From assembly GCF_007990245.1 (NCBI RefSeq), contig NZ_BJWG01000008.1:62001-126000 (forward strand): 64,000 bases of DNA. The letters run 5' to 3'. The position numbers and the translations under genes are program-made. Source of the DNA: Cellulomonas composti. GTDB lineage: Bacteria; Actinomycetota; Actinomycetes; Actinomycetales; Cellulomonadaceae. Every line of letters starts with the position of its first letter. Positions within the stretch are counted from its first letter, which is position 1. The notes below the pieces were generated by a model that did not search any database, had not been told where the DNA came from, and was given only the letters and a program-made list of their open reading frames with translations. Of the stretch, positions 6,351 through 16,353 are shown one piece after another.

Positions 6351-9062
6351 TTACTTCGCCTTCGCGCGGCTGCGGGCCGCGGGCTTGCGGGCCGGGGCCT
6401 TCTTCTTGGCCGGCGCGGACGCGCGCTTGTCGGCGAGCAGCTGGACGGCCTGCTCAGGCGTGATCGACTCGGCCGTCACGTCGCGCGGGAGCGTCCGGTT
6501 GGTCTCGCCGTCGGTCACGTACAGCCCGAACCGGCCGTCCTTGACGACGATCGGCTTGCCCGAGGTCGGGTCGTCGCCCAGCTCGCGCAGCGGGGGCGTC
6601 GCGGTCGCGCCGCGCCCGCGCTTGGGCTGCGCGTAGATCGCGAGCGCCTCCTCGAGCGTCGTCGTGAACATCGCCTGCTCGGACGGCAGCGTGCGCGAGT
6701 CCGTGCCCTTCTTCAGGTACGGGCCGTAGCGGCCGTTCTGCGCGGTGATCTCGGCACCCGACTCCGGGTCGACGCCCACCACACGCGGCAGCGAGAGCAG
6801 CAGCAGCGCGTCGTCGAGCGTCACGGTGTCGAGCGACATCGAGCTCAGCAACGAGCCGGTGCGCGGCTTGGGCGCGGCGGCGAGGGCCTTCTTGCGGGCC
6901 GCGGCGGACAGCGACGGGTCGAGCTCCGGCTCGGGGAGCACCTCGGTGACGTACGGCCCGTAGCGGCCCTTCTTCGCGACGATCGTCGTGCCCGTCGCCG
7001 GGTCGGTGCCGAGCACCTTGTCGCCCTCGGGTTCGGTCTCCATGAGCTCGCGCGCCTTCGCGACCGTCAGCTCGTCGGGTGCGAGGTCCTCCGGCACCGA
7101 CGCACGACGCGGGTTGCCCTCGGCGTCGAGCGCGGACGCGTCCTCGAGGTAGGGGCCGTACCGTCCGACGCGCAGCGTCAGGCCGTCGCCGATGTCGATC
7201 GAGTTGACCTCGCGCGCGTCGATCTCGCCCAGGTTCGTGACGAGGTCGCGCAGACCCTCACCCTCGGTGCGGCCGGTGCCGTCACCGAAGTAGAAGCGCG
7301 TCAGCCACGCCACGCGGTCCTTGTCGCCGGCCGCGATCGCGTCGAGGTCCTCCTCCATCTCGGCCGTGAAGTCGTAGTCGACGAGCCACTCGAAGTTCTC
7401 CTCGAGCAGCCGCGTCACCGCGAACGCGAGCCAGGTCGGGACCAGCGCCTGACCGCGGGAGGTCACGTACCCGCGGTCCTGGATCACGCTGATCGTCGCG
7501 GCGTAGGTCGACGGCCGGCCGATACCGCGCTCCTCGAGCGCCTTGACCAGCGACGCCTCGGTGAACCGCGGCGGCGGCGAGGTCCGGTGCCCGTCCGAGG
7601 ACAGGTCGGCGGCCGTCAGAGGGTCGCCCTGCGCCATCCGCGGCAGGCGCGACTCGCCCTTCTCGTCGGATCCGCTCGCGGCGCCGTCCTCGTCGTACCG
7701 CGAGACGTCGCGGCCCTCCTCGTACGCCGCGAGGAAGCCCCGGAACGTGATGACGGTGCCGGACGCGGAGAACACGGCGTCGCGCCCGTCCGCGGCGACC
7801 GCACCGAGCCGCACGGACGCGGTCTGGCCGCGCGCGTCGGCCATCTGCGAGGCGACCGTGCGCTTCCAGATCAGCTCGTAGAGCCGGAACTGGTCCCCCG
7901 ACAGCTCACGCGCGACCTGCGCCGGGGTGCGGAAGTGGTCGCCGGCGGGGCGGATGGCCTCGTGCGCCTCCTGCGCGCCCTTGGCCTTGGACGTGTAGAC
8001 GCGCGGCGCGTCCGGCACGTACTCCGCGCCGTACAGCTCGGCCGCCTGGCGCCGTGCGGCGTCGATCGCCTGCGTGCTCAGCGCGGGCGAGTCGGTGCGC
8101 ATGTAGGTGATGTAGCCGTTCTCGTACAACGACTGCGCGGTGCGCATCGTCTGACGCGAGGCCATCCGCAGCTTGCGGGACGCCTCCTGCTGCAGCGTCG
8201 AGGTCGTGAACGGCGCGGCCGGGCGGCGCGTGTACGGCTTGGTCTCGAGGCTGCGCACCTCGAAGGTCGCGTCCGCGAGCCCGACGACGAGCGAGGTCGC
8301 AGACGCCTCGTCGAGGTGCACCGCGTCACTGGTCAGCACGCCCCGGTCGGAGAAGTCGCGCCCGGTCGCGACCCGACGCCCGTCCAGACCGGACAGGCGC
8401 GCCGGGAAGACCGGCTCGCCCTCGTCGGACACCGCGAACGTCCCGACCACGTCCCAGTACTCGGCGGGGACGAACGCCATCCGCTCGCGCTCACGCTCCA
8501 CGACGAGCCGCGTCGCGACCGACTGCACACGTCCGGCGGACAGGCCCTGGCGGACCTTGCGCCACAGCACCGGGCTGACCTCGTAGCCGTACAGCCGGTC
8601 GAGGATGCGGCGGGTCTCCTGCGCGTCCACGAGCCGAAGGTCGAGGCTGCGGGTGTTCTCGAGAGCGCGGCCGATCGCCTCGCGCGTGATCTCGTGGAAC
8701 ACCATCCGCTTGACCGGGACCTTGGGCTTGAGCTCCTCGAGCAGGTGCCACGCGATGGCCTCGCCCTCGCGGTCCTCGTCCGTGGCGAGATAGAGCTCGT
8801 CGGACTCCTTGAGCAGCTTCTTGAGCTCGCTGACCTTCTTCTTCTTGTCCGCGTCGACGACGTAGTAGGGCGTGAAGCCGTTGTCGACGTCGACCGCGAA
8901 CTTGCCGAACGGACCCTTCTTCATGTCCGCGGGCATCTCGGAGGGCTGCGGGAGGTCACGGATGTGTCCGACGCTCGCCTCCACGTCGTACCCGTCGCCC
9001 AGGTACCCCGCGATGGTGCGCGCCTTCGCGGGCGACTCGACGATGACGAGCTTGCGGGACAT
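6351..9062 (-). CDS. topA: DNA topoisomerase I (type IA)
   Basis: A 903-residue relaxing topoisomerase. The Toprim domain opens with VIVESPAKARTI; the catalytic Tyr is in GYITYMRTDSPALS near residue 317. The C-terminal third has the actinobacterial repeats with GRYGPY motifs (at least four) in place of zinc fingers, then a Lys/Arg-rich tail (APAKKKAPARKPAAR) that in mycobacteria and Streptomyces aids processivity. The ATG has GAGGAAG upstream, and a TAGAGT hexamer lies about 57 bases before the start, so this gene has a conventional leader. It converges with the GH13 gene over 16 bp. Confidence 0.97.
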   Translation of the reverse strand: MSRKLVIVESPAKARTIAGYLGDGYDVEASVGHIRDLPQPSEMPADMKKGPFGKFAVDVDNGFTPYYVVDADKKKKVSELKKLLKESDELYLATDEDREGEAIAWHLLEELKPKVPVKRMVFHEITREAIGRALENTRSLDLRLVDAQETRRILDRLYGYEVSPVLWRKVRQGLSAGRVQSVATRLVVERERERMAFVPAEYWDVVGTFAVSDEGEPVFPARLSGLDGRRVATGRDFSDRGVLTSDAVHLDEASATSLVVGLADATFEVRSLETKPYTRRPAAPFTTSTLQQEASRKLRMASRQTMRTAQSLYENGYITYMRTDSPALSTQAIDAARRQAAELYGAEYVPDAPRVYTSKAKGAQEAHEAIRPAGDHFRTPAQVARELSGDQFRLYELIWKRTVASQMADARGQTASVRLGAVAADGRDAVFSASGTVITFRGFLAAYEEGRDVSRYDEDGAASGSDEKGESRLPRMAQGDPLTAADLSSDGHRTSPPPRFTEASLVKALEERGIGRPSTYAATISVIQDRGYVTSRGQALVPTWLAFAVTRLLEENFEWLVDYDFTAEMEEDLDAIAAGDKDRVAWLTRFYFGDGTGRTEGEGLRDLVTNLGEIDAREVNSIDIGDGLTLRVGRYGPYLEDASALDAEGNPRRASVPEDLAPDELTVAKARELMETEPEGDKVLGTDPATGTTIVAKKGRYGPYVTEVLPEPELDPSLSAAARKKALAAAPKPRTGSLLSSMSLDTVTLDDALLLLSLPRVVGVDPESGAEITAQNGRYGPYLKKGTDSRTLPSEQAMFTTTLEEALAIYAQPKRGRGATATPPLRELGDDPTSGKPIVVKDGRFGLYVTDGETNRTLPRDVTAESITPEQAVQLLADKRASAPAKKKAPARKPAARSRAKAK

Positions 9063-9134
9063 GCGGGCTCTTCCTCACGACGGGGTGGCAGGTGCGCGGA
9101 CACGCACCGCCGTTGCGGACTCTACGACGTGCGG

Positions 9135-10055
9135 TCAAGCGTCGGGCAATCGGCGGGAGGCCGCCTGGCGCAGCAGGAGGATCACGACGAACGCGGCAGA
9201 CGTCACCGCGACGATCCCCGCGACCCCTCCCGCGTAGGCGGCGAGCACCTGGCGACGGGTGTCGAGATCGGGGACCAGCGCGAACGCGCGGGACAGCGCG
9301 ACCGCCGCGACCGCGCCCGCGCCGAACGCGACGACACCGAGCGTCGCCGCGGTCATCCCGAGCGTCGCGGGGGCCGGCGGCGGGCCGTCCTGGCGGTCCT
9401 CGCGGTACGCGAGCGGCCACAGCGCGGTCAGCGCGCACGTCGCCGCGGTCCACGCGAGCACGACGAGAACGGCCGCGACGACGTCCGAGGGGCGGTGCCA
9501 GTGGCCGATGAGCGTCGAGACGCCCGTCGCGCAGGTGTACGCCGCGCCGAGCAGCGCGATCCACGGCCGCGTCCGGGCGGGCACGACGAGCAGGAGCACG
9601 ACGGCGATCGACATCGCGGCGGTGGTGTGACCGCTCGGCAACGAGTTGGCGTGCGGCGAACCCGAGACGCCGAGGTCCGGCCGGGTCAGCACGACGTGCT
9701 TGAGCACCTGCGTCGTCAGGTTGGCGCCGCCCATCACGACCGCGACCTGCACGGCGAGCTCCCAGCGCCGGCGTGCGACGGCGATGATCATCGCGACCGA
9801 CAGCACGGCCGCGAGCGCGACGACCGAGATCACCTCGAGCACCGGTTCGGCCACCTGCCACAGCCGGTTGCGGCCGTACGCCGAACCGGCCATCACCGCC
9901 TGCTCGACGATCTGGCCGTCCGTCGTCGTCACGAACAGCCGCCACAGCGCCCACACGCCGACCGCGCTCGCGAGCGCGACCAGCAGCGACACGACGACGA
10001 CACCCCAGCGCGGGCGCGAGTCCACCCGCGGTGCGGCGGTCAGGGGTGCGGTCAC
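9135..10055 (-). CDS. PAP2-superfamily membrane phosphatase
   Basis: A 306-residue integral membrane protein with about six hydrophobic segments. It has the three phosphatase motifs: K followed by LTRPD, then PSGHT, then STLIGHWHRPSD, in which the final His and Asp are in register although the usual SR is replaced by ST. Such proteins dephosphorylate lipid phosphates such as undecaprenyl pyrophosphate or phosphatidic acid on the outer face of the membrane. The GTG start is 6 bases after TAACGT. Confidence 0.88.
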   Translation of the reverse strand: MTAPLTAAPRVDSRPRWGVVVVSLLVALASAVGVWALWRLFVTTTDGQIVEQAVMAGSAYGRNRLWQVAEPVLEVISVVALAAVLSVAMIIAVARRRWELAVQVAVVMGGANLTTQVLKHVVLTRPDLGVSGSPHANSLPSGHTTAAMSIAVVLLLVVPARTRPWIALLGAAYTCATGVSTLIGHWHRPSDVVAAVLVVLAWTAATCALTALWPLAYREDRQDGPPPAPATLGMTAATLGVVAFGAGAVAAVALSRAFALVPDLDTRRQVLAAYAGGVAGIVAVTSAAFVVILLLRQAASRRLPDA

Positions 10056-10061
10056 GCGGCC

Positions 10062-10067
10062 ACGTTA
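10062..10067 (-). promoter_or_regulatory. -10 element of the PAP2 gene (leaderless)
   Basis: TAACGT, 6 bases before the GTG start. Confidence 0.55.
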
Positions 10068-10084
10068 GGCCACGCGACCCTGAG

Positions 10085-10151
10085 GGCACCGTCCCCGTCC
10101 CCAGCCGCGGGGTCCAGGCGAGGCTGCGGAGAACGGGAGGGGGACGGTGCC
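10085..10151. terminator. Long-stem terminator after the ABC operon
   Basis: GGCACCGTCCCC (10085-10096) and GGGGACGGTGCC (10140-10151) are perfect 12-bp arms about 20 bp beyond the stop codon of the last ABC gene. The 43-base loop is long. Confidence 0.55.
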
Positions 10152-10170
10152 ACCGGGTGGAGTCCTGACG

Positions 10171-11264
<1,094 letters not shown>

Positions 11265-11268
<4 letters not shown>

Positions 11269-12260
11269 GACCGGTCCTCCTTGGCCTCGTAGACCACCGG
11301 CGTGAAGCCGATGCGGGGGCGGATCTTGCGCTTGCGGAGCATCCGGGCGTTGAGGCCGGTGCTGCGCAGGCGCGGGTTGACGAACTCGTCGATGCCGAAG
11401 TTGATCAGCGTCAGGGAGATACCGACCAGCGCGATGCACAGACCCGGGAAGGTGAACCACCACCAGGCGTGCCGCTGCAGCGCGAGCTGGGCCTGCGCCC
11501 AGTACAGGATCGTGCCCCAGTTCCACTCGTCGCTCGGCGTGATGCCGATGAACGACAGGGTGATCTGGGAGAGCACCGCGAACGCGACCGTGCCGACGAA
11601 GCCGGCGGCGATCATTGCGGTCAGGTTGGGCAGGATCTCCGCCAGGACGATCCGCCAGGTCTTCTCGCCGTTGGCCCGCGCGGCCTCGACGAAGTCGCGC
11701 TTGCGCAACGACAGCGTCTGCGCACGCAGCACGCGGGCGCCCCACGCCCAGCCCGTGATCGCGATGACCACCGCGACAGTCAGACCACCGGCCGAGGGCA
11801 GCTGGCCCGCGATGATGATGATGAGCGGGAGCTGCGGGATCACGAGGAACACGTTCGACAGCGCCGAGAGGCTCTCGTCGCCCAGGCCGCCGACGTAGCC
11901 GGCCGTGATGCCGATGACGACGCCGATGAACGTCGCCAGGATGCCCGCGACGAACGCGATGAGCAGCACCGGGCGCGTGCCGAGGATCACCTGCGAGGCG
12001 ATGTCCTGGCCCAGGTGGGTCGTGCCCATCCAGTGCTCCCACGACGGCGGCTGCAGGATCGCGTCCTTGTTGCGCGCGTCCGGGTCGTAGGGCGCGATCC
12101 ACTGCCCGATGATCGCGATCAGCACGAAGAAGCCGAGGATGAACAGGCCCGTCACGGCCTTGGTGTTGCGCGCCCACAGGAACCGGCGCTTCTTGCCGGA
12201 GGGAGCGGTGTCGTCGAGGGCGGTCTGCGGGAGCTCCTCGAGGGTCAGGGACTCTGCCAC
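11265..12260 (-). CDS. ABC importer permease, DppC type
   Basis: A 331-residue inner-membrane permease. It has the N-terminal OppC-like hydrophobic segment after a charged start (KKRRFLWARN), five further membrane segments, and the EAA loop WGARVLRAQ-EAARANGEK that contacts the ATPases. It pairs with the DppB-type permease encoded just upstream (3-bp gap) to form the translocation channel. Confidence 0.93.
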
Positions 12261-12263
12261 GGG

Positions 12264-13241
12264 TCAGCCCTCCTGTCGCGTGCGGGGGTCGAGGACGCCG
12301 TACGCGAAGTCGGCGCAGATGTTGGCCAGCAGCACGGCGACCGTGATCACCAGGAAGCAGCCCTGCATGAGCGGGTAGTCCTTGTTGGACGTCGCCGTCA
12401 GCAGGTGGTAGCCGATGCCCTGGTAGGAGAACACGGTCTCCATGACGAGCGTGCCGCCGACGATGAAGCCGAGCGAGAGCGCGAAGCTCGAGAGCTGCGG
12501 CAGGATCGCGTTGCGCGAGGCGTAGCCGAACATCACCTTGCGCTCCGAGAGGCCCTTGGCCTGCGCGACCGTCACGTAGTCGTCCGACGAGACGGTGACC
12601 ATCATGTTGCGCATCCCGAGGATCCAGCCCGAGATCGACGTGATGATGATCGTCAGCGCTGGAAGTGTGCCGTAGTAGATCACCGACCCGACGAACTCCC
12701 AGGACCAGTTGGGCACCATGCTGCGGTCGTAGCTCCCGTTCGACGGGAACCAGCCGAGGTTCACGGAGAAGATCGAGATGATGATCAGCGCGAGCCAGAA
12801 GTAGGGCACCGACGAGAAGAACGTCGAGATCGGCAGCAGGATGTCCGCGCGGGTACCCCGGCGCCAGCCGATCGCGGTGCCGGCGAGCGTGCCGACCGTG
12901 AAGCTGATGATCGTCGCGATGCCGACCAGGCCGATGGTCCACGGCAGCGAGCGGGCGAGGATGTCGACGACCGGCTCACGGTTGGTGAACGACATGCCCA
13001 GGTTGCCGTGCAGCAGCAGGCTCCAGTACGTCGTGTACTGCTGCCAGAGGCTCATGTTCTCGTCGAGCCCGAACAGTGCCTTGAGCGCCTCGATGGCGTC
13101 GGGGCTGATCTTGCCCTGGTTGCGCGCGAGCATGGCGCTGACCGGGTCTCCGGGCATGATGCGCGGGATGAAGAAGTTGATCGTCATCGCGGCCCAGAAG
13201 GTGATCAGGTAGAAGATGCCGCGGCGGAGGAAGAACCTCAT
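12264..13241 (-). CDS. ABC importer permease, DppB type
   Basis: A 325-residue permease with an N-terminal membrane anchor ([22 protein letters not shown]), the DppB-type periplasmic loop and about five more membrane helices, plus the EAA-like loop in [17 protein letters not shown]. The ATG overlaps the stop of the upstream ATPase gene by 4 bp, so synthesis is probably coupled. Confidence 0.93.
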   Translation of the reverse strand: MRFFLRRGIFYLITFWAAMTINFFIPRIMPGDPVSAMLARNQGKISPDAIEALKALFGLDENMSLWQQYTTYWSLLLHGNLGMSFTNREPVVDILARSLPWTIGLVGIATIISFTVGTLAGTAIGWRRGTRADILLPISTFFSSVPYFWLALIIISIFSVNLGWFPSNGSYDRSMVPNWSWEFVGSVIYYGTLPALTIIITSISGWILGMRNMMVTVSSDDYVTVAQAKGLSERKVMFGYASRNAILPQLSSFALSLGFIVGGTLVMETVFSYQGIGYHLLTATSNKDYPLMQGCFLVITVAVLLANICADFAYGVLDPRTRQEG

Positions 13242-14404
13242 CGCTCGTCCTCCTTGCTGGCAGACCGGTCGGCACTGCGACCGGTGACCTCGATGACCTG
13301 CAGCAGACCGGCGTCGGCCTGCGGGCGCCGGCCGTACGCGTCGAGCACGGAGCCGAGCACGGGACCGTCCTCACGGTTGGCGTAGCCCCAGCACGCGGCC
13401 GTGCGGCCCTCGCCCACGGGGAGCAGGGGCGGGACCTCGCTGCGGCACAGGTCGTTGGCGAACGGGCAGCGCGGGTTGAACCGGCACCCGACGGGCGGGC
13501 GCACGAGGCTGGGAGCCTCGCCGCGCGCACCACGGGCGCGGGCGTCGAGGTCGTCCGGGTCCGGCGCGGACCGCACCAGGAGCTGGGTGTAGGGGTGCTT
13601 GGGGTCCTGCGTCACCGACTCGCTGTCACCGGCCTCGACGACGCGGCCGGCGTACATCACCATCGTGCGGTCCGCGAAGTAGCGGGCCGACGCGATGTCG
13701 TGCGTGATGTAGAGGATCGCGATCTGCAGCCGGTCGCGCAGGTCGCGCAGCAGGTTGAGGATGCCGAGCCGGATCGAGACGTCGAGCATCGAGATCGGCT
13801 CGTCGGCGAGCAGCACCTCGGGCTCGGCGGCCAGGGCGCGGGCGATCGCGACACGCTGACGCTGCCCGCCCGAGAGCTCGTGGGGGAACTTGTCCACGTA
13901 CCGCTCCGGCGGCGTGAGCTGCACGCGGGTGAGCAGCTCGCTCAGCGCGTCCTCGAGCGCCTCGCCACGCAGGTTGCCCCGGTGGATGCGGATGGCGCGC
14001 GTCAGCATGTAACGGACGGTGTGGATGGGGTTCAGCGACCCGAACGGGTCCTGGAAGATCATCTGGACGCGGCGCACGTAGGCACGGAACGCCCGGCGGC
14101 CCTTGACGGTGGCGTCCTCGCCGTTCAGCAGGATCTGGCCGTCCGTGGCGGGCATCAGCTGGGCGAGCAGCCGCGCGATCGTGGACTTGCCGGACCCGGA
14201 CTCGCCGACGAGCGCAACGACCCGCCCGCGGTAGAGCTCGAGGTTCACGTCGTCCACGGCGTGGACGACCTTCTTCGAGCGGAACCCGCCGATCGGGAAG
14301 TGCTTGCGGAGGTTGACTGCCCGCAGGACCGGGGTCTCCGGCTCGGGCGTCGGTGGCTCGGTGCCCATCACGGGCTCGAGCCGCCGGGGTGAATCTGCGC
14401 TCAT
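13238..14404 (-). CDS. ABC importer ATPase, DppF/OppF type
   Basis: A 388-residue second ATPase, with Walker [10 protein letters not shown], signature LSGGQRQR, Walker B VLLADEP and the Cys-rich CRFNPRCPF end. An internal ATG 12 codons downstream is an alternative start. It lies 119 bp downstream of the binding-protein gene, beyond two tandem stem-loops, and overlaps the next permease gene. Confidence 0.93.
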   Translation of the reverse strand: MSADSPRRLEPVMGTEPPTPEPETPVLRAVNLRKHFPIGGFRSKKVVHAVDDVNLELYRGRVVALVGESGSGKSTIARLLAQLMPATDGQILLNGEDATVKGRRAFRAYVRRVQMIFQDPFGSLNPIHTVRYMLTRAIRIHRGNLRGEALEDALSELLTRVQLTPPERYVDKFPHELSGGQRQRVAIARALAAEPEVLLADEPISMLDVSIRLGILNLLRDLRDRLQIAILYITHDIASARYFADRTMVMYAGRVVEAGDSESVTQDPKHPYTQLLVRSAPDPDDLDARARGARGEAPSLVRPPVGCRFNPRCPFANDLCRSEVPPLLPVGEGRTAACWGYANREDGPVLGSVLDAYGRRPQADAGLLQVIEVTGRSADRSASKEDER

Positions 14405-14441
14405 CGGATCACCTTGGGGGGATGGAACGGACCGGGGCTGC

Positions 14442-14515
14442 GGGTGGGTCGGACGTCTGGCGAGGCCCGACCCACCCGGTCGGGCCCGTCCGGCCGCTCA
14501 CGCGACCGGACGGGC
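14442..14515 (-). terminator. Two tandem stem-loops between binding-protein and ATPase genes
   Basis: Hairpin 1 pairs GGGTGGGTCGG (14442-14452) with CCGACCCACCC (14467-14477). Hairpin 2 pairs GCCCGTCCGG (14484-14493) with CCGGACGGGC (14506-14515). Neither is followed by a clear U-run, so partial attenuation or protection of the binding-protein mRNA 3' end is more likely than full termination; either would raise binding protein over the membrane subunits. Confidence 0.65.
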
Positions 14516-14523
14516 ACCCGAGG

Positions 14524-16233
14524 TCAGCTGTCGGTCGGGACCAGCTTGGACAGGATGAGCGCGGCCTGCGGGCCCGTGGGCTGCGGGTTCGCGTACGGGT
14601 CCTCGTCGGACGGGAAGCCCGTGTAGTTCGCCGTCGAGTACTGCGCGACGGCCGGGCGCGACCAGATGACCAGGCCCGGGACGTCCTCGACGAAGTGCTT
14701 CTGCACGATGGCCAGCGCCGCCATGCGGTCGGCGTCGGTCGTCCCGGACTTGAACGCGGCGAGCGCGGCGGTGACCTCGTCGTTCTTGTAGCGACCGAAG
14801 TTCCAGTTCGCGGGCTGACCCGGGTCGACGTACGAGGCGCCGTCCATGATGTTCGAGTACAGGTTCCACGGCGTGGAGCCACCGTCGGTCCAGTGCAGCG
14901 AGGCGTCGAAGTCACCCAGGTTGATGATCTGGTTGAACCAGGTGTCCTGGACGACCGCGTTCACCGAGGCGTCGGCACCGAGCGCCTTGGCACCCTCGGC
15001 GATGATGCCGAGCGCGTCGAGGTAGTCGGTCCAGCCCTGCGGGTTGGTCAGCTCGAAGGAGACCTTGTCGCCGTCGGGGTCGACGAGCGCGTCGCCGTCC
15101 CACGTGTAGCCCGCGTCGGTCAGCACCTGCTTGGCGCCGTCGACGTCCACCGAGAGCTCCTGGCCCTTGAACTCCTCCGAGATGAAGTCGTCACCCGAGG
15201 GCTGGGGCAGGCCGGTCACCGACTTGATCTGCGGCCACACGCCGTAGCCGGCGGTCGCCGAGATGTCCGCGCGGTCGACGACCATGTTCAGCGCCTTGCG
15301 GAACGCCACGTCGTTGAACGGCTTCTCGAGGTTGTTCAGGAACAGCACGTCGACGCCGAAGCCGCCGCCCGCCACCTGGTGGAAGTGCTCGGGGTCCTGC
15401 GCGATGAAGGTGTTCTCGAAGTCCGGGATGAACACCCAGCCCCACTGGGCGTCACCCGTGGTGAGCGCCGTGGTCAGGCCCGCGTTGTCCTTGAACGCGT
15501 CGTACCGCAGGCCGCCGACGAGCGGCTTCGGGCCCCAGTAGTCGTCGTTGGGCTCGAGCTGCACCGACTGGGGGGTGAACGACTTGAGCTTGAACGGACC
15601 GGTGCCGATCATGTCGTCCGCGGTGTAGGTGACCGGGTCCTGGCTCTCCCAGATGTGCTTCGGGACGATGAGCAGCTTGTCGAGCTTCGCCGCGTTGACG
15701 AACTGGCCCGTGGTGAAGTTCACCGTGACGGTCGCGCCGTCCGAGGTGATGTCGCCGTACTGGCCCGGGAAGTCGGTGTTGAGCGCCTCGTTGTCCTTGC
15801 GGATCTGGATCGAGTACTGGATGTCCTCGGCCGTGAAGTCGACGCCGTCGCTCCACTTGATGCCGGCGTGCGGCGTGATGACGGCCTGCGTGTAGTCGTC
15901 GTTCCACTCGATGCTGTCGGCCAGCCACGGAGTGGACGGCTCGGTCGGCTTGATCTCGTTGACCTGCATCAGGGACTCGTAGATGGCGTAGGCGTAGCCG
16001 AACGAGGTCGAACCCGAGCCGGGCGCGATCGGGTTCTGGTTGGCCGCCGCCTCGCCGTTGGGCATGCCGACGACGAGGACCTTGTCCGAACGCTCGGGCG
16101 TGTCGCCGCCCGGGTCCTGGGTCGCGGCCGACGTGCCGTCGGTCTTCGGGTCGTCGTCGCCCGAGCACGCGGTGGCGAGCATGGCGATGGCGGCCACGCC
16201 TGCCACTGCGGTAGCGAACTTGCGCATCCTCAC
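14524..16233 (-). CDS. Extracytoplasmic solute-binding lipoprotein, family 5
   Basis: A 569-residue binding protein of the importer. The signal peptide ends in lipobox LATAC, followed by an acidic linker. Family 5 features include the VGMPNGEAAANQNPI start of the mature domain and WSDGVDFTAEDI. The GTG at 16233 is chosen because AAGGAGG lies 7 bases upstream; an ATG two codons on is the alternative. Family 5 proteins carry peptides, nickel or oligosaccharides; the adjacent beta-glucosidase makes beta-glucosides or cello-oligosaccharides the favoured guess. The 120-bp leader contains the hairpin GTCCCG-loop-CGGGAC and a repeated ATCGAAGT. Confidence 0.92.
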   Translation of the reverse strand: MRMRKFATAVAGVAAIAMLATACSGDDDPKTDGTSAATQDPGGDTPERSDKVLVVGMPNGEAAANQNPIAPGSGSTSFGYAYAIYESLMQVNEIKPTEPSTPWLADSIEWNDDYTQAVITPHAGIKWSDGVDFTAEDIQYSIQIRKDNEALNTDFPGQYGDITSDGATVTVNFTTGQFVNAAKLDKLLIVPKHIWESQDPVTYTADDMIGTGPFKLKSFTPQSVQLEPNDDYWGPKPLVGGLRYDAFKDNAGLTTALTTGDAQWGWVFIPDFENTFIAQDPEHFHQVAGGGFGVDVLFLNNLEKPFNDVAFRKALNMVVDRADISATAGYGVWPQIKSVTGLPQPSGDDFISEEFKGQELSVDVDGAKQVLTDAGYTWDGDALVDPDGDKVSFELTNPQGWTDYLDALGIIAEGAKALGADASVNAVVQDTWFNQIINLGDFDASLHWTDGGSTPWNLYSNIMDGASYVDPGQPANWNFGRYKNDEVTAALAAFKSGTTDADRMAALAIVQKHFVEDVPGLVIWSRPAVAQYSTANYTGFPSDEDPYANPQPTGPQAALILSKLVPTDS

Positions 16234-16353
16234 GGGAGTGCCTCCTTGCACTGAAGGGAACTGCACGGTTGTCCCGGCCCGACGGGACTGCGGAGCTCGT
16301 CGGACCGGTGCTGCGGGGTACTTCGATACTTCGATGGTGCTGGTTGACTGGGA

